IMG/VR virus record: IMGVR_UViG_3300027985_000703
Span: 1 to 62,388 of that record
DNA from: a virus
DNA length: 62,388 nucleotides
Reading direction: 5' to 3' (one strand)
The notes beneath the pieces are model-generated. The model searched no databases, was not told the origin of the DNA, and saw only the letters and a program-made list of their open reading frames with translations. Positions 8,074 to 15,532 of the stretch are shown piece after piece. The number at the start of each line of letters is the position of its first letter. The first letter of the stretch is position 1. The position numbers and the translations under genes were made by a program.

Positions 8074-8460
8074 ATGGAAGTCATCGACTACATCGCCAAC
8101 CTGACCTGGACGCTGGCCGTACTGCTGGCAGTAGCAGCCACCATCACCCTGCCTGCATTCATTGCAGCATGGGTAGCCCATGCCGTAGCACCGTGGGTGC
8201 AGCGCACACTGCGCACGCTGCGTCGTGCCCAGCGCCAACGCCGGCATGAACGCCTGATGGCGCAGTTCCAAGAGCGAGAGGCATACCTGCATCAGCGCAT
8301 AGCCGCGCTGCGCCTGGAGGGGCAGTTGCTGCGCGTGGAGATTGAGCACCAGCAACGTGTGCGCCAATGGTTCGAGCCTGTGGACATCACATTCAAGGGC
8401 GAGAACACCCAACCGTCACTGGCAGCCATGCCCGTGGCCGACGACAAAATCGACGTGTAA
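8074..8460 (+). CDS. Membrane-anchored coiled-coil protein
   Basis: This 128-residue protein has a hydrophobic segment at residues about 10-38 (LTWTLAVLLAVAATITLPAFIAAWVAHAVAPW), then a strongly basic stretch (R/Q/H-rich, 44-60) and a coiled coil (65-98). The basic patch after the membrane segment suggests the coil is cytoplasmic. The ribosome site and spacer, TAAGGAGTAACACC, are repeated exactly before the next gene. It is the first gene of the rightward early block. Function unknown. Confidence 0.7.
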   Translation: MEVIDYIANLTWTLAVLLAVAATITLPAFIAAWVAHAVAPWVQRTLRTLRRAQRQRRHERLMAQFQEREAYLHQRIAALRLEGQLLRVEIEHQQRVRQWFEPVDITFKGENTQPSLAAMPVADDKIDV

Positions 8461-8474
8461 GGAGTAACACCATG
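8458..8474 (+). repeat. Duplicated translation-start leader
   Basis: TAAGGAGTAACACCATG occurs at 8060-8076 and again here. In the second copy the TAA is also the stop codon of the preceding gene, so the leader serves as stop, ribosome site and start in 17 bases. Confidence 0.7.
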
Positions 8475-8666
8475 CGTTTAATCATCAAGCTAAGCGTCGT
8501 AACAGTGTGCGGTGGCTTCACCATGCACACCAACAAGGAGCTGTTAGTAGATGCGTCCGTGGTCACCACCTACAAGAGTGGTGACATGAAGATAGGGCGC
8601 GGCAAGGGGGCCATGACCTACATGGCCAAGGAAATAGTCCAAGTGATCCACGTAGATAAGGAGTAG
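8472..8666 (+). CDS. Hypothetical protein
   Basis: This 64-residue protein begins MRLIIKLSVVTVCGG, a short hydrophobic strand, and continues with a basic GRGKGA loop and a strand-rich end (EIVQVIHVD). The ATG was chosen for the perfect upstream leader shared with the gene at 8074. No family recognised. Confidence 0.6.
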   Translation: MRLIIKLSVVTVCGGFTMHTNKELLVDASVVTTYKSGDMKIGRGKGAMTYMAKEIVQVIHVDKE

Positions 8667-8670
8667 CAAC

Positions 8671-8940
8671 ATGAGCAATCGCGAACTGGCCCAGTTAGTG
8701 GCCTCCACCAACACATTCAAGGACGAGCTGGAGAGCCAGCAGTTCGTCGCCCTCGGCACTGTGGGGGAGTGGGAGCCACTGGTATCAGGTGTAGAGGACC
8801 TGTTAGAGCAGCAGGAGTTCGACACCGAGGAAGATTTGGACTACTGGCACGAGCTGGCCGAGGTCATGGCCAACGCCGAGTCAGTAGAGGAAGAAGCCGA
8901 AGACGACAGCGACGACCTTGCTGCCATCTTCGGCCTGTAA
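8671..8940 (+). CDS. Acidic hypothetical protein
   Basis: This protein has 89 residues, very acidic toward the C-terminus (EEEAEDDSDDL, residues about 72-84) with a hydrophobic ending 'AAIFGL'. An acidic tail with a terminal aromatic/hydrophobic patch is seen in proteins that mimic DNA or dock on DNA enzymes, but no function can be assigned. Ribosome site AAGGAG, spacing 7. Confidence 0.65.
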   Translation: MSNRELAQLVASTNTFKDELESQQFVALGTVGEWEPLVSGVEDLLEQQEFDTEEDLDYWHELAEVMANAESVEEEAEDDSDDLAAIFGL

Positions 8941-9004
8941 CACAAGTCGCTTCACCAATCGGGGGTGGGCCAACACCCCCACATCGAACACTAGGAGAAA
9001 CACC

Positions 9005-10390
9005 ATGAACACTAACACTCAAACCAAAGTAGAGCAACTGGCCAGCAACCTGCGCGCCCTGAGCGCAGAGCGCACCATCACCCAAACCCCGACCTTCTCC
9101 GAGGTCGTGGTGCCGGAAATCAATCTGGGCTTGTTTGCCCGGACCAACGTCGCGGCCATGGCCAAGGAGGTCAGCCACGCCATGCTCGCCATGCGCGGGG
9201 CGTCCGACCGTTGGAACCGGGACATCAGCGTCCTGCCGGCGCTGCTGGAAGAATCCAGAGAGTGGTGGGTGGAGCACACCCGCGAGCGCGTGGCGGCCTG
9301 CGCCCAGGAAGCCGCAAAGGCCCTGGACCACAAAGGCATGCTGCGGGTGTGGGCCCGGATGCTGGACCAGTTGGCCCTCGAGTACAACACGTTCTGCAAG
9401 AAGCAGGGCATGGTGCTTGAGGGGCTGCGTCATCCCAAGGGTTGGCACACCTGGGACCGTGAGAACGGCCAGGGGGTGGAGTTGGAGCTGAACAGCTTCA
9501 TCGTTCTCACCCTCAAGACGCCCACCAGCTGGACGCGCAAGGCGTTCACCAAGGCGGAGTTGGTCGACTTCATGGTCGGCCGGGGTGAATACGACACCGC
9601 TACCCGGTTCAACCGCGAGGACAACAAGTCCTTGGCGGACCGCTACCCGGTGCGGCTGCACATGGCCGGCCTGCGCGACTTCTTCCTCGATACAGAGGAA
9701 GGCAAGGCCGCGTGGCTGAGCGTGTACAACTCCCCGTTCACAAAGCAACGTCGCAAGGCGTTGATGGAGCAGGATTGGGTGCTGACCAATCCGCCCCGCC
9801 GTTTGTGTGGTGTCGATTCAGACGCCAAGAACGCCTGGGACAAGGCAGCGGAGGCTTTCCCCGAGGGCAAGCGCGGTGCGCCACGCAATGGCGAACTGCA
9901 CCACCTGCTGGGGGCGCTCAACCGCCAGTTCGACTTCGGTGCGGCGCTGCGTGAGCGTTCACTGAACCGGGAGCTGGAGCAGATGATGGCTGCCCAGCGC
10001 GCACTGCACACCGGCATGGCCGATGGCGAGCACGATTGGGAGCTGGGCCGGGATGATTTCCTGGGCACCCAGCACCCGGGCGCCATTGAGCTGCGCACCA
10101 AGTATGAGGACCAGGAGCTGTTCCACGCGCTGGTGCAGGAAGTGCTTCGCAAGGCCAACCTGGCCTTCGAGCCGGTGCATGGCGAGTTGGCGTTCCAATG
10201 GATCGTCAACGAGGCAGAGGGCACCTACACCAAGGTCACGGACAAGAACAAGGCTCGCGCCTTGAGCTACGCCGTGTGGCAGGCCAAGAACGACGCTCGC
10301 AAGGCGGCGGAATGGGAGGAACACCAGACGCTCACCCTGGACAACATCCGGGAGGCAATGGAACGTAACTACATCGACCTGCCGGAATAA
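9005..10390 (+). CDS. Large early protein of unknown function
   Basis: This 461-residue soluble protein is by far the largest in this early block. It is mostly helical by appearance, with W-rich stretches (REWWVEHTRER near 93; KGWHTWDRENG near 145) and several R/K clusters. I see no Walker motif, zinc-finger spacing, HTH or nuclease signature. AGGAG lies 7 bases before the ATG. A GC hairpin without a U-run (GGGTCGCC-TTCG-GGCGGCCC) follows at about 10407-10426. Its size and early position suggest a host-takeover role; this is inference. Confidence 0.65.
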   Translation: MNTNTQTKVEQLASNLRALSAERTITQTPTFSEVVVPEINLGLFARTNVAAMAKEVSHAMLAMRGASDRWNRDISVLPALLEESREWWVEHTRERVAACAQEAAKALDHKGMLRVWARMLDQLALEYNTFCKKQGMVLEGLRHPKGWHTWDRENGQGVELELNSFIVLTLKTPTSWTRKAFTKAELVDFMVGRGEYDTATRFNREDNKSLADRYPVRLHMAGLRDFFLDTEEGKAAWLSVYNSPFTKQRRKALMEQDWVLTNPPRRLCGVDSDAKNAWDKAAEAFPEGKRGAPRNGELHHLLGALNRQFDFGAALRERSLNRELEQMMAAQRALHTGMADGEHDWELGRDDFLGTQHPGAIELRTKYEDQELFHALVQEVLRKANLAFEPVHGELAFQWIVNEAEGTYTKVTDKNKARALSYAVWQAKNDARKAAEWEEHQTLTLDNIREAMERNYIDLPE

Positions 10391-10465
10391 GCAGGGCCAT
10401 ACTCAGGGTCGCCTTCGGGCGGCCCTCATGGATGGCCTTCATCCACCAACCAAGGAGTAAACAAC

Positions 10466-10879
10466 ATGAGTGATTTCGACGCCCTGCTCGATGACAGCAT
10501 CGAGAACGAGGCCTTCGGGGAGGAAACCAACCCGCTGGCGGAGCTGCTGCAACAGCCTGTAGTGGCTAAGGCCAAGCGCCGGATCGTGGCATTCAGCCGC
10601 GAGTATTTTGCCTGGCTGAAAGAGATGGCCAAGCCCCGCAAGGCCGTCGCAGTGCTAAAGGCCGTGCTCACTGAGCGCGAGGCCAAGGAGCAATGCCCGT
10701 GCTGTGGTGGCACCGGCGAGTATGTGGGTGCGGCTTACACCACCCGTTGCGCCCGTTGCAAGGGCAAGGGCTACCTGTTCCCGGCCGACATCATGGCCCA
10801 TCGCAAGTGGGAGGACGCCCGCGCTGCCGGCTTACCGCGTGTCCGGGATGACTTTGGCGCGGCCTTCAACTTCGCCTAA
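10466..10879 (+). CDS. DnaJ-type zinc-finger protein
   Basis: This 137-residue protein has an acidic N-terminus (DFDALLDDSIENEAF), a basic helical middle, and a C-terminal CPCCGGTGEY...TRCARCKGKGY element at about residues 73-96. The two C-x2-C-x-G-x-G halves copy a single DnaJ zinc-binding repeat and would hold one zinc ion. No J-domain is present, so it is not a full co-chaperone. Such stand-alone fingers occur in phage proteins that touch nucleic acids or host chaperones. AAGGAG precedes the ATG. Confidence 0.7.
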   Translation: MSDFDALLDDSIENEAFGEETNPLAELLQQPVVAKAKRRIVAFSREYFAWLKEMAKPRKAVAVLKAVLTEREAKEQCPCCGGTGEYVGAAYTTRCARCKGKGYLFPADIMAHRKWEDARAAGLPRVRDDFGAAFNFA

Positions 10880-10941
10880 CCGAAGGCCAATCACCCTCCT
10901 ATCAACCTCTCGCCGCTGTAACGCCTTCTGAGTTCTTTTTA

Positions 10942-10976
10942 CAGTGAGACTGCACACGCATTCGACAGCAACCATG
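10942..10976. promoter_or_regulatory. CAGT-N3-ACTG site with degenerate partner
   Basis: An exact CAGTGAGACTG lies at 10942-10952, and a weak copy, CAGCAACCATG, is centred exactly 24 bp further (10966-10976). TATTCT at 10980-10985 is a -10 candidate for rightward transcription into the small genes at 11246 onward. Confidence 0.55.
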
Positions 10977-11090
10977 CGGTATTCTTCTACCTGACCCACA
11001 CGGGATGGCCCACCAGTCTGTGTTCCCGTTAGCACTGAAGAGCACCCGCTTCGGGGTGTGCGAGTGCGGCCGACCCGCGGTGGTACGCAG

Positions 11091-11250
11091 CGGTGCGGTG
11101 CGGTGCGGTGCGGTGCGTGGATGATGGTTGGTGGATGGGGGTTGGTGGATGATGGATGGAGGGAGCTGGAAGGGGTTGGGGGATGGGCGGTGGATGGAGG
11201 TCGATGGATGTTGGTCGTTGGTCGTTGGATGGAGGGTGGTGGTTGATGAA
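11091..11250 (+). repeat. CGGTG pentamer repeat and G-rich GGAT/GGTT tract
   Basis: More than five tandem copies of CGGTG (11091-11116) are followed by about 120 bases of plus-strand sequence made almost only of G, T and A (GGATGATGGTTGG, GGGGGTTGGTGG, GGTTGGGGGATGGG types). Many G3-G5 runs lie close enough to form G-quadruplexes. With the preceding gap from 10880, this is a 366-base stretch without a gene I would defend. Confidence 0.75.
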
Positions 11251-11368
11251 TGAGGTGTATGGGTTAGTGGCTCGGGCGCGAGTGGCCTGGGTCGAGGGGC
11301 ACCGGGCGCTGGCTGAGCAGTACTGGACCCGTGCCAAGCAACGGTTGGTAGCTATTCAAGGATGGTGA
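11246..11368 (+). CDS. Small hypothetical protein
   Basis: A 40-residue helical, basic protein (MNEVYGLVARARVAWVEG...) that starts at the end of the G-rich tract; GGAGGG lies about 9 bases upstream. Its last codons and the ribosome site of the next gene lie in AGCTATTCAAGGATGG, which recurs at 11898. Small size makes it tentative. Confidence 0.4.
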   Translation: MNEVYGLVARARVAWVEGHRALAEQYWTRAKQRLVAIQGW

Positions 11369-11371
11369 GCC

Positions 11372-11626
11372 ATGAACAACTGGCAAATATTGTTAGACGA
11401 GCTGGCGATGGACCAGCTATTTGACCTGCGCCAACAGACCGGGGACGCGGAGTCCTACGGCTTGGCCGTAGCCTGCGTACAGCGGGGCTATGTCGGGGTG
11501 CCCGCGCACCGGGCTCTCGAAATGCTGGCGGACAACCGCTGGCTCAAGATTATTGAGTCCTGGTCGTGTGACCGGGGCTCAATGGCGCCGAACCGGGGTG
11601 ATGCCCGGCGAGGCACATGGCTGTGA
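11372..11626 (+). CDS. Hypothetical protein
   Basis: This 84-residue soluble protein is tryptophan- and leucine-rich in its first half (MNNWQILLDELAMDQLFDLRQQ) and ends in a basic tail. It starts four bases after the previous stop. No family recognised. Confidence 0.55.
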   Translation: MNNWQILLDELAMDQLFDLRQQTGDAESYGLAVACVQRGYVGVPAHRALEMLADNRWLKIIESWSCDRGSMAPNRGDARRGTWL

Positions 11627-11922
11627 TGGCCAATGGAGCGCAGGAAGGGAACGGGGAACAGTGGTAAGTGAGGGAGGGCCTATGGTCGAGCCGCCGCCGT
11701 TATAGAACGGGCAACACCTGATGGTGCAGTCATGATGCACCCCCCGAGTCCACCATGGTGTGGAGCTGGCAGTTGTCCACCAGTCAGGGTTACTGAATAC
11801 CAACGGCAAGGGGAGCCCGTCACGGGGCCTGTAACCCGTGACCCCCGGCACATGAGAGTGCAGGCTGGTCGTGCCGAGGCGGCCATGAATCCTCGGCAGC
11901 TATTCAAGGACGGAGGTCCACC
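11627..11922. other. Gap with repeats and one near-operator
   Basis: About 296 bases without a convincing gene. It holds a seven-of-eight match to the palindrome, CAGGGTTACTG (11785-11795); an inverted repeat GTCACGGGG...CCCGTGAC around 11818-11842; and AGCTATTCAAGGACGG (11898-11913), a near-copy of the sequence before the gene at 11372. Confidence 0.45.
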
Positions 11923-12123
11923 ATGAAAGTCAAACGCACCAGCTACAAGAACCCGTGGTGGATAGCCGTGGATACCACCGGGACCATCGTCGGTGGCGGG
12001 GTGACACCGGCCAAGGCACGCCGTTGGGGCGAAGGCCATGTGGCCACGGTCAGTGCAGCTGCGGCCAACCGTCGCTTGCTCGAGGCCGGGTTATACCCAA
12101 CCGAGTGGCAAATCCCGTTCTAG
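11923..12123 (+). CDS. Small basic hypothetical protein
   Basis: A 66-residue protein with a basic start (MKVKRTSYKNPWW) and an alanine-rich middle. A strong GGAGG precedes the ATG. It is the last gene before the large non-coding region and may be read with the 11246-11626 genes. No family recognised. Confidence 0.55.
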   Translation: MKVKRTSYKNPWWIAVDTTGTIVGGGVTPAKARRWGEGHVATVSAAAANRRLLEAGLYPTEWQIPF

Positions 12124-12712
12124 GGCCTCGATTGAGTGGTCTTGACAAAGGTCCGTGGATAGTATCTAACGATGGTGCCACATGGAGATGGTCGAGGGTC
12201 GAGATGCGGGACATGTGGGACAAAACATAGGACTCGTACCGTATCGGTCCCGCATTGTACCGCATTCCGCCCACATTCCTGAACCTGAGTCCCATTTCCA
12301 AGTGGCACCTACATGAGTCTGCTAAGTGGCTGATTTACCAAGGGTTTTGGGAGGGTAACAGCAACCGAAAATGCTCTCTGTACCGATAGTCCCAGATGTA
12401 CCGGTATTTTTTTCAGTTTGGCCTGAGTTAGCACTTTTGATTTTCGATTTTCATTTTCCAGCCGATGCCGAAAAAATGTGGGAATGTGGGACATCCGGTA
12501 CAGAGTGTCCTAAGTCCCTGTTCCATCTACCTTTTTCGACTGTACCGCATTCCTGAAAAAGCGGTACAGATGCGGTTCACGTCCCACTTGTCCCGCTTGT
12601 CCCATATCTACCGTCGCTCGGCCACCAACAAAATTTCATGCAACTTTATTCGTGGACAGGGCACAGATATTCCTGTACTACTGGACGCCGCTTTCCACAG
12701 GGGGACTAGGGT
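12124..12712. other. Repeat-rich non-coding region, candidate origin/control region
   Basis: 589 bases hold no credible gene but many short repeats. GGGACA occurs at 12208 and 12217 (9-bp step) and 12488. Its complement TGTCCC occurs at 12589 and 12598 with a CGTCCC at 12580, again at 9-bp steps. GTACCG or CGGTAC occurs at 12236, 12257, 12380, 12398, 12496, 12542 and 12562. An AT-rich block lies at about 12405-12460. TTGACA at 12142 with TATCTA at 12163 is a possible promoter, though the 15-bp spacer is short. The pattern resembles iteron origins; a multi-site control region is the alternative. Confidence 0.6.
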
Positions 12713-13078
12713 ATGCTCGACAAGGACCTGCGCCGGTCATGGACCGACGAAATGAACGCCACGCTGCTGGCCGAGTACGGGGTGACACCCAACGCGGAGC
12801 TGGCGGCCAAGCTCGGGAAATCGCAGAAGTCGATGCGCAACCACATCGCTCGGCTGCGTCGCATCAGCGGCATTTCGTTCCCACCCATCCCGCCGCTGGT
12901 ACCCAAACCAGAACCAGAACCGGTGCCCGTCACCCCAGCCCCGGTGCCCGTTGCCGGCGACCCGGTCCACCTGCTGGCGAAGGAGTTCGCCCGTTGGCAG
13001 GTAACGGTGGCCGAGATGCAGCAACACATCGACCGGTTGACTGATGAGCTCCGGTCTCTCAAGGAGGAAGGCAAATGA
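12713..13078 (+). CDS. HTH DNA-binding protein with proline linker and coiled coil
   Basis: This protein has 121 residues. Residues about 8-50 (RSWTDEMNATLLAEYGVTPNAELAAKLGKSQKSMRNHIARLRR) look like a SANT/Myb or GcrA-type helix-turn-helix. A P/V/E linker (residues 57-80) leads to a C-terminal coiled coil (88-120), so it is probably an oligomeric DNA binder. It starts just after the repeat-rich gap, with GGGGGA about 9 bases before the ATG, which makes it a good candidate to bind the GGGACA or GTACCG repeats. That pairing is inference from position. Confidence 0.65.
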   Translation: MLDKDLRRSWTDEMNATLLAEYGVTPNAELAAKLGKSQKSMRNHIARLRRISGISFPPIPPLVPKPEPEPVPVTPAPVPVAGDPVHLLAKEFARWQVTVAEMQQHIDRLTDELRSLKEEGK

Positions 13079-13326
13079 TACTGATGCACAGCGCGTTCAA
13101 CGCCGCCGGCCAACGGGTCGGCGTCATGTTGTCCCTCGCCGGTAGGAACGTGAACCTGGGCGGTGACTTTCTGTCCCGCCCCGGGATACGCGATTTCGTC
13201 GCCAGCCGCCCGGCCCGCTACTGGGTGACCGAATTCCGGGACGCGACCCGCAAGGTAGCCGACTGGAAAGACGTGATGCGTGGCCTGCGTCAGGCGGTCC
13301 GGTTCCAGCGGGCGATTCTGAAATGA
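13075..13326 (+). CDS. Hypothetical protein
   Basis: An 83-residue basic protein; its ATG overlaps the previous stop (ATGA), with AAGGAGG upstream. It carries a glycine-containing strand region and ends in a basic helix (RGLRQAVRFQRAILK). No family recognised. Confidence 0.55.
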   Translation: MILMHSAFNAAGQRVGVMLSLAGRNVNLGGDFLSRPGIRDFVASRPARYWVTEFRDATRKVADWKDVMRGLRQAVRFQRAILK

Positions 13327-13508
13327 GCGCCCGTAAACCCTACGCCGACGACTGGCAGTCGCTCGGTGATGGTGTGGAGTACAGCCCCCACCTGAAACTG
13401 TACTGGTGCAAGGGCCGGGTATACGACGAGCTGTCGGCCATGCACAACGGCATCATCGGCCCTGGTGCCCAGCTGCGCCGGATAATCGCGGAGGACCGGC
13501 AATGTTAA
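13323..13508 (+). CDS. Hypothetical protein
   Basis: A 61-residue protein rich in Y, W and G (SPHLKLYWCKGRVYDEL). Overlaps both neighbours by four to seven bases, and immediately precedes the six-gene paralogue cluster. No family recognised. Confidence 0.5.
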   Translation: MSARKPYADDWQSLGDGVEYSPHLKLYWCKGRVYDELSAMHNGIIGPGAQLRRIIAEDRQC

Positions 13509-13840
13509 TCAACCGACAGTGGTTGCAGGACCGCAAGGCCTGCGAGCCGGGAGTGGAATGGTTCCTCGAGCAGCAACGCATATTGATGGAGCCGGAGGAC
13601 GTGGAGGCGGACAAGCCGCTCGAGGACATGCTGGTGCTGCGGGCGCTGAGCATGGACCTGTACTGGGCCTCTTTCAACAACATCGACGAGGTGCGGACCA
13701 TCCGCGACTACTGGAAATGGTTCAGCTTGAACCTGGCCGTCGCCTACACCGCCGAGGTCCAGCAGCTGCAGGCCCGGGTAGCGGACCTGGAAGGTGAGGT
13801 GGCCGCCCAGCGGGCGTTCCTGGAAGATTTCGAGGGGTAG
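13502..13840 (+). CDS. WL-AC-G-WF family protein, copy 1
   Basis: This 112-residue protein is the first of six adjacent paralogues. Residues 7-21 carry the family signature W-L-x4-A-C-x2-G-x2-W-F (WLQDRKACEPGVEWF). A second motif, Y-x2-W-F (RDYWKWFSLNLA), lies near residue 70 and a coiled coil fills the C-terminus. The ATG was chosen because it places the signature at the same N-terminal position as in the other copies. Function unknown. Confidence 0.7.
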   Translation: MLINRQWLQDRKACEPGVEWFLEQQRILMEPEDVEADKPLEDMLVLRALSMDLYWASFNNIDEVRTIRDYWKWFSLNLAVAYTAEVQQLQARVADLEGEVAAQRAFLEDFEG

Positions 13841-13843
13841 TGT

Positions 13844-14128
13844 ATGTGGCTTACTGAACAGTGGTTGGTAGCCAACTGGGCCTGCGACGCTGGCATTGCA
13901 TGGTTCAACGACAGCCTGCGCCGCCGGACCCGTGACGAAGACAAAGCCTCGGTGGCCATGGTCACCGTTTGGTTGCGGGTGGACATGAAGCAGGCGTACC
14001 AGGACCGCGACTTCGATAAGGCCGCGCACCTGATGGGCTACCTGGCCTGGCTGTGTCAAAGGCTGGCCGAGCAAAACAGCCGCCAATCCAAGGAGCAGGC
14101 GGACAAGGAGGTGCAAGATGCAGATTGA
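13844..14128 (+). CDS. WL-AC-G-WF family protein, copy 2
   Basis: A 94-residue paralogue: signature WLVANWACDAGIAWF at 7-21, a middle 'VWLRVDMKQAY' shared in form with copies 4 and 5, and 'GYLAWLCQRLAEQ' near residue 66. It ends in a charged helix. Its stop lies 11 bases inside copy 3. Confidence 0.7.
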   Translation: MWLTEQWLVANWACDAGIAWFNDSLRRRTRDEDKASVAMVTVWLRVDMKQAYQDRDFDKAAHLMGYLAWLCQRLAEQNSRQSKEQADKEVQDAD

Positions 14129-14426
14129 CGAACACTGGCTGCGCGTAAGGAACGCCTGCCTTGATGGACAAGGCTGGTTCCAGAAGGAGTTTGGCAAATA
14201 TATAGAGGCCACGGACCGCGGCCCCACCGTGGAGGATGTGACCTGCGCCCTGAGCGAGGCGATCACCAACGCCTTCGACCCAGAGTGGCAGAACGCGGAA
14301 GGCGCCCGGGTGCTGGGCTACCTGGAGTGGCTGGCCGACCGCCTGGCCGACGACCTGGTGAAAGCCAAGGCGGACATCGCCGCGCTGCAGGCCGAGCTGG
14401 CCCAATTCACCGAAGGGGGTGAGTGA
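14118..14426 (+). CDS. WL-AC-G-WF family protein, copy 3
   Basis: A 102-residue paralogue: signature WLRVRNACLDGQGWF at 7-21 and 'GYLEWLADRLADD' near residue 75, followed by a coiled-coil end. Its ribosome site (AAGGAGG) lies within the end of copy 2. Confidence 0.7.
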   Translation: MQIDEHWLRVRNACLDGQGWFQKEFGKYIEATDRGPTVEDVTCALSEAITNAFDPEWQNAEGARVLGYLEWLADRLADDLVKAKADIAALQAELAQFTEGGE

Positions 14427-14731
14427 TGATCGCCATCGACTTGTTATGGCTGCGCCAGCGCCATGCCTGCCTGGAAGGTCAGCGGTGGTTCATCGGCGCA
14501 GACAAACAGTACAGCATCACGCCCGGCCAGCCGGTGCCGACCATGATAGTCATGGGCTGGTTAAAGAGCGACATCCGCGCAGCGGCCTTCAACGGGGAAC
14601 AGACCGCCGTAGTTAACCTGACCAGCTATGTGGACTGGCTGATGATTCACGTCCTGTGCGAGTGCAGCCGGCAGGAGAAGATCGTCCACGAGCTGGAACG
14701 CAAACTCAAAGCCATGGAGGGCCGCCCATGA
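14423..14731 (+). CDS. WL-AC-G-WF family protein, copy 4
   Basis: A 102-residue paralogue: signature WLRQRHACLEGQRWF at 9-23, middle 'GWLKSDIRAAA', and 'SYVDWLMIHVL' near residue 68, the most diverged second motif of the rightward-middle copies. ATGA overlap with copy 3. Confidence 0.7.
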   Translation: MMIAIDLLWLRQRHACLEGQRWFIGADKQYSITPGQPVPTMIVMGWLKSDIRAAAFNGEQTAVVNLTSYVDWLMIHVLCECSRQEKIVHELERKLKAMEGRP

Positions 14732-15072
14732 ACATCAACCTGCAATGGCTCCAGGAGCACCGAGCCTGCCCCGAGGGCCGGGCCTGGTTCATCCACACCT
14801 GCCGCGCCCATGGTCGAGACCACAACAGCGACGTGCCCTTGGAGCTGGTCACCGGCTGGCTGCGCGTCGCCATCGCCAAAGCGTCCCGGGCCCAGCGGCC
14901 GATAAGCGTGTGGGGACTGGCCGGCTACCTGGAATGGCTGTGCGATACCCTGGCTCAGGAAGCGAAAGCCAACAAGCAACTGCGCTGGCCCGAGGGGCTG
15001 ATCACCGCGGACTTTGCCGAACTGGAAGCCCGTGTCACTACCATGCCAAAAGGAGAGACCCCATGCGAATAA
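14728..15072 (+). CDS. WL-AC-G-WF family protein, copy 5
   Basis: A 114-residue paralogue: signature WLQEHRACPEGRAWF at 7-21, middle 'GWLRVAIAKAS', and 'GYLEWLCDTLAQE' near residue 68. It has the longest tail after the second motif. Overlaps copies 4 and 6 by 4 and 10 bases. Confidence 0.7.
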   Translation: MNINLQWLQEHRACPEGRAWFIHTCRAHGRDHNSDVPLELVTGWLRVAIAKASRAQRPISVWGLAGYLEWLCDTLAQEAKANKQLRWPEGLITADFAELEARVTTMPKGETPCE

Positions 15073-15383
15073 CGATGAAATGGCTCGAGCGTAACAGCGC
15101 CTGCTACAACGGCAAGCACTGGTTCATAAGCAACTTCCCGCAACACGAGACCTTGCCCCCGGAACACTGCGATGTGGTGCGCAAGCTCGACGAACAAAGC
15201 GATTCGGCCCGGGCCGGAGATCATGTACCTACGGCCGTAATTTTGGACAGCTACATCCTCTGGATGGCGATCAACCTGGGCGATGAGGCCACGCGCCAGC
15301 AATACGATAACGGGGCCTTGCAGCAGCGCATCAACGACCTGCGCAACCAGCTGCAAGCCGCGGGTATGGAGCCGTGCGAATGA
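15063..15383 (+). CDS. WL-AC-G-WF family protein, copy 6
   Basis: A 106-residue paralogue: signature WLERNSACYNGKHWF at 7-21 and 'SYILWMAINLGDE' near residue 64, then a coiled coil. It is the most diverged copy between the motifs. AAAGGAG precedes the ATG. A small membrane protein gene starts in its stop codon. Confidence 0.7.
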   Translation: MRITMKWLERNSACYNGKHWFISNFPQHETLPPEHCDVVRKLDEQSDSARAGDHVPTAVILDSYILWMAINLGDEATRQQYDNGALQQRINDLRNQLQAAGMEPCE

Positions 15384-15532
15384 ACCTGCTGACTCAAATC
15401 ACCTGGGAGGACCTGAAAACCGCGCTGCTGCTGGTGTTCCTGGCCATGGTGTCCTGTTCCGGCGCGGTGCTGCTGCTGGGCCTGCGCATCAAACACGTCC
15501 GTGACAGGAGGGAACGTGACCGGAGTAAATGA
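15380..15532 (+). CDS. Small membrane protein (50 residues)
   Basis: The gene starts in the ATGA that ends copy 6. It has one clear membrane segment at residues about 15-35 (ALLLVFLAMVSCSGAVLLLGL) and a very basic C-terminus (RIKHVRDRRERDRSK), which predicts a cytoplasmic tail. Coupling to the six-copy cluster suggests a shared task. Function unknown. Confidence 0.6.
   Translation: MNLLTQITWEDLKTALLLVFLAMVSCSGAVLLLGLRIKHVRDRRERDRSK

Noticed and set aside
11156-11368. Longer frame through the G-rich tract
   Set aside because: Its first 30 residues are just the translated G-rich repeat; the start at 11246 with GGAGGG upstream is more likely.
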